The notes under the pieces are model-generated. The model did no database searches. It was not told where the DNA came from and saw only the letters and a program-made list of their open reading frames with translations. Shown in pieces: positions 61,984 to 64,000 of a stretch of DNA of 64,000 bases; position 1 is the stretch's first letter, and every line of letters starts with the position of its first letter. Made by a program: the position numbers and the translations under genes. The stretch spans positions 806,001-870,000 of the forward strand of contig NZ_QXMH01000002.1 in the NCBI RefSeq assembly GCF_003568665.1, given 5' to 3'. Source of the DNA: Chitinophaga alhagiae. GTDB taxonomy: Bacteria; Bacteroidota; Bacteroidia; Chitinophagales; Chitinophagaceae.

Positions 61984-63219
61984 TTAATGCGCGGCCGCTA
62001 CCTGGCCCTGGCTGGCCGGCGTTCTTTTCTGCCAGAAGAAGAAAATGATGAACAGTACAATGAGGATGGCGGGGAACATAGCCATTTTGGCCAGCGTGTC
62101 CTGACCGGCAACCAGTTCAAGCTGGGCGCCGCTGAGGCCGCTCTGTGCGCTTTCCGCGCGGGCGGAATCTATCCAGCGGCCAATGATGGGCTGGAAGATG
62201 GAGCTGGAGAACATGCCCACACCGCCGATGATAGACATGCCCAAAGCACCGCTGAGCGGTACCCGCTGTGCCACGGCGCCTACCATGGTAGGCCAGAAGT
62301 AACAAACGCCGATGGCGAAGCATACGGCGGCTACATACGCCATAGGGCCGGTCACTACACTGAAAAGGTAAATGCCGATGGCCGCAAAAATAGCGGAGAT
62401 CAGCAATACGCCCGTTTGGCCCAATGCCTGTATCACGGGGCCGGCAAAGAACCTGCCCACGGCCATGAGGCCGGTTACCAAAGCCAGTATGAGCATGGGG
62501 CTGGCGCCGCTGCTGCTCATTACCAGGCCTACCCACTGTTGCGGGCCAAATTCACTGATGGCGGTGAGGGCCATGCAGATGAACAGGAAAATGTAAGTGG
62601 GAGATACCATGGCCTTGAGGTTTTCCGCCAGTGACGTGGCGCCTTCTACCTTGGGTGCGGGGAATGTTTTACCATAGAACAGTACTGCATATATGATAGT
62701 GGGGATCATGATCACCCACATTTGCAGTTGCCAGCTCAGGCCGGCATCTGTCATGAATTTGGAAATAAGGCTGCCTATTACGATGCCGCCGGGGAACCAC
62801 ATGTGGAAGCGGTTGAGCATCTTGTTCATTTTTACACCGGAGTAGCTGTCTGCTATCATGGGGTTACAGGCCGCTTCCGTACACCCATTGCCGAAGCCGA
62901 TGAAGAGGGTGGAGATCAGCAGCAGCGTGTAGCCGCCGGCGTAAATGGTGAGTATGATACCCAGCGCGTGCGCCACAAAAGCCACCCGCATAATGTTCCG
63001 CGGGCCAAAGCTGTGGTATACCAGCCCGCCAATGATCATGGAAATGGGAAAACCCAGGAACCACATGGAGTTGATGAACCCGAGCTGCTCCGCGGTCAGG
63101 TTGAACTGTGCGCCCAGCTGGGTCAGGATACCGGCCCTGATGGCAAATGTGAATGCGGTGGTAATGAGAGCGAAACAACTACCGTTAAATAAGGCGGTCT
63201 TGTTAACGTCGGCAGTCAT
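61984..63219 (-). CDS. MFS-family sugar transporter
   Basis: A 411-residue inner-membrane protein of the major facilitator superfamily with about 12 helices. The first helices carry ALITTAFTFAIRAGILTQLGAQF and the cytoplasmic loop GGLVYHSFGPRNIMRVAF. The GNGCTEAACNPMIADSYSG segment in helix 5 resembles sugar:proton symporters of the FucP/GlcP type. It is convergent with the epimerase gene and shares a terminator. Gfo/Idh-, ThuA- and epimerase-type clusters often carry such a carrier, so it likely moves a sugar or keto-sugar. Its leader has an inverted repeat at 63260-63283. Confidence 0.9.
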   Translation of the reverse strand: MTADVNKTALFNGSCFALITTAFTFAIRAGILTQLGAQFNLTAEQLGFINSMWFLGFPISMIIGGLVYHSFGPRNIMRVAFVAHALGIILTIYAGGYTLLLISTLFIGFGNGCTEAACNPMIADSYSGVKMNKMLNRFHMWFPGGIVIGSLISKFMTDAGLSWQLQMWVIMIPTIIYAVLFYGKTFPAPKVEGATSLAENLKAMVSPTYIFLFICMALTAISEFGPQQWVGLVMSSSGASPMLILALVTGLMAVGRFFAGPVIQALGQTGVLLISAIFAAIGIYLFSVVTGPMAYVAAVCFAIGVCYFWPTMVGAVAQRVPLSGALGMSIIGGVGMFSSSIFQPIIGRWIDSARAESAQSGLSGAQLELVAGQDTLAKMAMFPAILIVLFIIFFFWQKRTPASQGQVAAAH

Positions 63220-63259
63220 AGACGTGAAATTTTAGAAATTATTGCAATAGTGCTGTCAA

Positions 63260-63283
63260 GGATAAGGTTTTGAAAACTTATCC
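63260..63283 (-). promoter_or_regulatory. Inverted repeat upstream of the MFS gene
   Basis: Perfect 7-bp inverted repeat GGATAAG/CTTATCC with a TTTT..AAAA-type centre, 41 bases upstream of the MFS start, beside an A/T-rich promoter-like stretch. Candidate operator. Confidence 0.45.
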
Positions 63284-63351
63284 GTACAATATATAAAATA
63301 TATCTAAAGGATTTACTTCCTGCCATAATTTTTTTTACAAAAACAGCCATG

Positions 63352-63382
63352 CGGGAGGCACCATTTTTGTGCCTTCCTCCCG
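63352..63382 (+). other. Hairpin overlapping a promoter-like element before the small lipoprotein gene
   Basis: Two short stems (CGGGA/TCCCG and GGCAC/GTGCC) around a CATTTTTG loop, 18 bases before the ATG at 63401. The loop resembles a -7 element. It may be an operator or a leader hairpin. Confidence 0.4.
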
Positions 63383-63400
63383 GAACAAATACGGAATACC

Positions 63401-63853
63401 ATGTCTTTATTCAAACCCGCCTGCCTGCTGGCAGTGTTGTTGGCGGGCGCCGTAGCCTGCAACAAGAACGGCCCGCCGCCGCCCAACCCCGGCTACCGCT
63501 ATTTTGAAGTAGCTAAAAAAGTACCGCCGGAAGACTGGCGGGATAGCGCCTTTGTAGTAGCCACCAGGGATTCTGCGCTGCTGCAGCAAATAGATTCCCA
63601 GTTAACCCTGCCCATAGCGCAGCGCAAAATAGTGAACGGCGCGCTGGCAGGCGGCAGCGCCAGCTATAACACGAACGGCACGCATGTTTTCAAATGGCAT
63701 TTTATGGAAGATGACTGGGCGCTGGCCGATGTAAGTGCGGAAATATTTGACGGCAGGCCGTATACGGATGTAGACGTAAACCTGGCTTACTGGCTGGATA
63801 CCGTCAAGCGGTTTGCGCCATGGGGCTTTTACATCCGGAAGGAAGTGAAATAA
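63401..63853 (+). CDS. Small lipoprotein, BP74-like domain
   Basis: A 150-residue lipoprotein (lipobox GAVACN) with a proline-rich spacer. The mature part resembles the BP74 N-terminal domain (first known in Dictyostelium): FVVATRDSALLQQIDSQL, IVNGALAGGSASYN, HVFKWHFMEDDWALADVSAEIFDGR. Such domains also occur alone in bacterial secreted proteins; function unknown. The stop is followed by a hairpin that runs into the convergent partial gene. Confidence 0.65.
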   Translation: MSLFKPACLLAVLLAGAVACNKNGPPPPNPGYRYFEVAKKVPPEDWRDSAFVVATRDSALLQQIDSQLTLPIAQRKIVNGALAGGSASYNTNGTHVFKWHFMEDDWALADVSAEIFDGRPYTDVDVNLAYWLDTVKRFAPWGFYIRKEVK

Positions 63854-63889
63854 AACAACGGGAAGCAGCTTACAGCTCCTCCCGTTGTT
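63854..63889. terminator. Bidirectional terminator overlapping a coding end
   Basis: Stem AACAACGGGA/TCCCGTTGTT with an inner AGCT/AGCT stem, flanked by A-run and CTTT. Its right arm lies inside the minus-strand gene that ends at 63870. Confidence 0.7.
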
Positions 63890-64000
63890 CTTTCCGGAAA
63901 TAATAATGTTTGATGATGAGGTAAAGCGGGATGCCCAGCCCTATCCAGGAAAAAATGTCCCAGATGCCATCGCCCGCCAGCGCTATAATGAGGCCGGCCA
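63870..64000 (-). CDS. C-terminal part of a small membrane protein (cut by window end)
   Basis: The last 42 residues of a minus-strand gene are visible, ending in YYFRKEQREEL. Two short hydrophobic stretches (GLIIALAGDGIW and FSWIGLGIPLYLII) fit a small integral membrane protein. The start lies beyond the window. The family is not recognised. Its end shares DNA with the terminator hairpin. Confidence 0.6.
   Translation of the reverse strand, partial: AGLIIALAGDGIWDIFSWIGLGIPLYLIIKHYYFRKEQREEL

Noticed and set aside
1..64000. Mobile elements, tRNA, rRNA or prophage genes
   Set aside because: No transposase, integrase, phage protein or tRNA-like cloverleaf was recognised by eye; composition is even across the window.

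Overview
This window looks like a chromosomal segment of a glycan-degrading Bacteroidota, most likely family Chitinophagaceae (Chitinophaga or a relative). The support is direct. There are five SusC/SusD outer-membrane pairs, three FecI-type sigma / FecR-type anti-sigma pairs with Bacteroidota-specific domain layouts, and Tat-exported Gfo/Idh oxidoreductases. SusD lipoproteins carry typical lipoboxes, starts generally lack strong Shine-Dalgarno sequences, and Bacteroidota promoters (TTG, about 19 bases, TAnnTTTG) can be seen. Base composition is GC-rich and even throughout. I see no insertion sequence, prophage, CRISPR array, tRNA or rRNA.

Layout: (1) 30-5445 is a three-gene sugar-acid operon: IlvD/Edd dehydratase, SDR dehydrogenase and a fused FAD/Fe-S lactate- or glycolate-type dehydrogenase. 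(2) 5521-16569 is polysaccharide locus A: sigma, anti-sigma, SusC with STN domain, SusD, a GH42-like glycosidase and a DUF6259-like TIM-barrel protein. (3) 16635-18732 holds a small Rnk/GreA-C-like gene with a long leader containing a 46-codon ORF, and a Tat-exported Gfo/Idh oxidoreductase. (4) 19454-27477 is locus B: SusC without STN, a SusD-like_2 protein, a DUF5689 lipoprotein, then a second Tat Gfo/Idh enzyme. (5) 27621-36669 is locus C: sigma, anti-sigma, SusC with STN, SusD, a CBM9-like protein and a Tat-exported DUF4838-like protein. (6) 36721-38545 is a divergent EamA exporter and a 6-phosphogluconate/3-hydroxyisobutyrate-type dehydrogenase. (7) 38636-47452 is locus D: sigma, anti-sigma, SusC with STN, SusD, and a FAD oxidoreductase with a carbohydrate-binding-like tail. 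(8) 47453-48475 is a noncoding-rich stretch with a structured repeat element, a tiny Cys-rich gene and an operator-like array. (9) 48476-55816 is locus E: SusC without STN, SusD and a heparinase II-like lyase, followed by a PAP2 phosphatase. (10) 56837-63219 is an oxidation module: an SGNH-like/beta-propeller/cupredoxin fusion coupled to a ThuA-like protein, a ketose 3-epimerase-like enzyme and a convergent MFS transporter. A small lipoprotein and a truncated membrane gene close the window.

How it fits together (inference): each SusC/SusD pair imports a different oligosaccharide. At loci A, C and D substrate binding is probably signalled through the STN domain to FecR and FecI. At loci B and E the SusC genes lack STN and have long 5' leaders, so they are probably regulated another way. 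Exported hydrolases, a lyase and binding proteins cut the substrates. Gfo/Idh enzymes, the propeller-cupredoxin protein, ThuA and the epimerase suggest oxidative (keto-sugar) processing, and the sugar-acid operon would feed products toward pyruvate and lactate. No substrate can be named with confidence from sequence alone.

The observations most worth following up are the propeller-cupredoxin fusion, two 23-bp-spaced operator pairs before the fifth SusC gene, the interleaved inverted-repeat element at 47.5 kb, the aromatic-rich leaderless ORF upstream of the Rnk-like gene, and the conserved presence of hairpins between anti-sigma and SusC genes.
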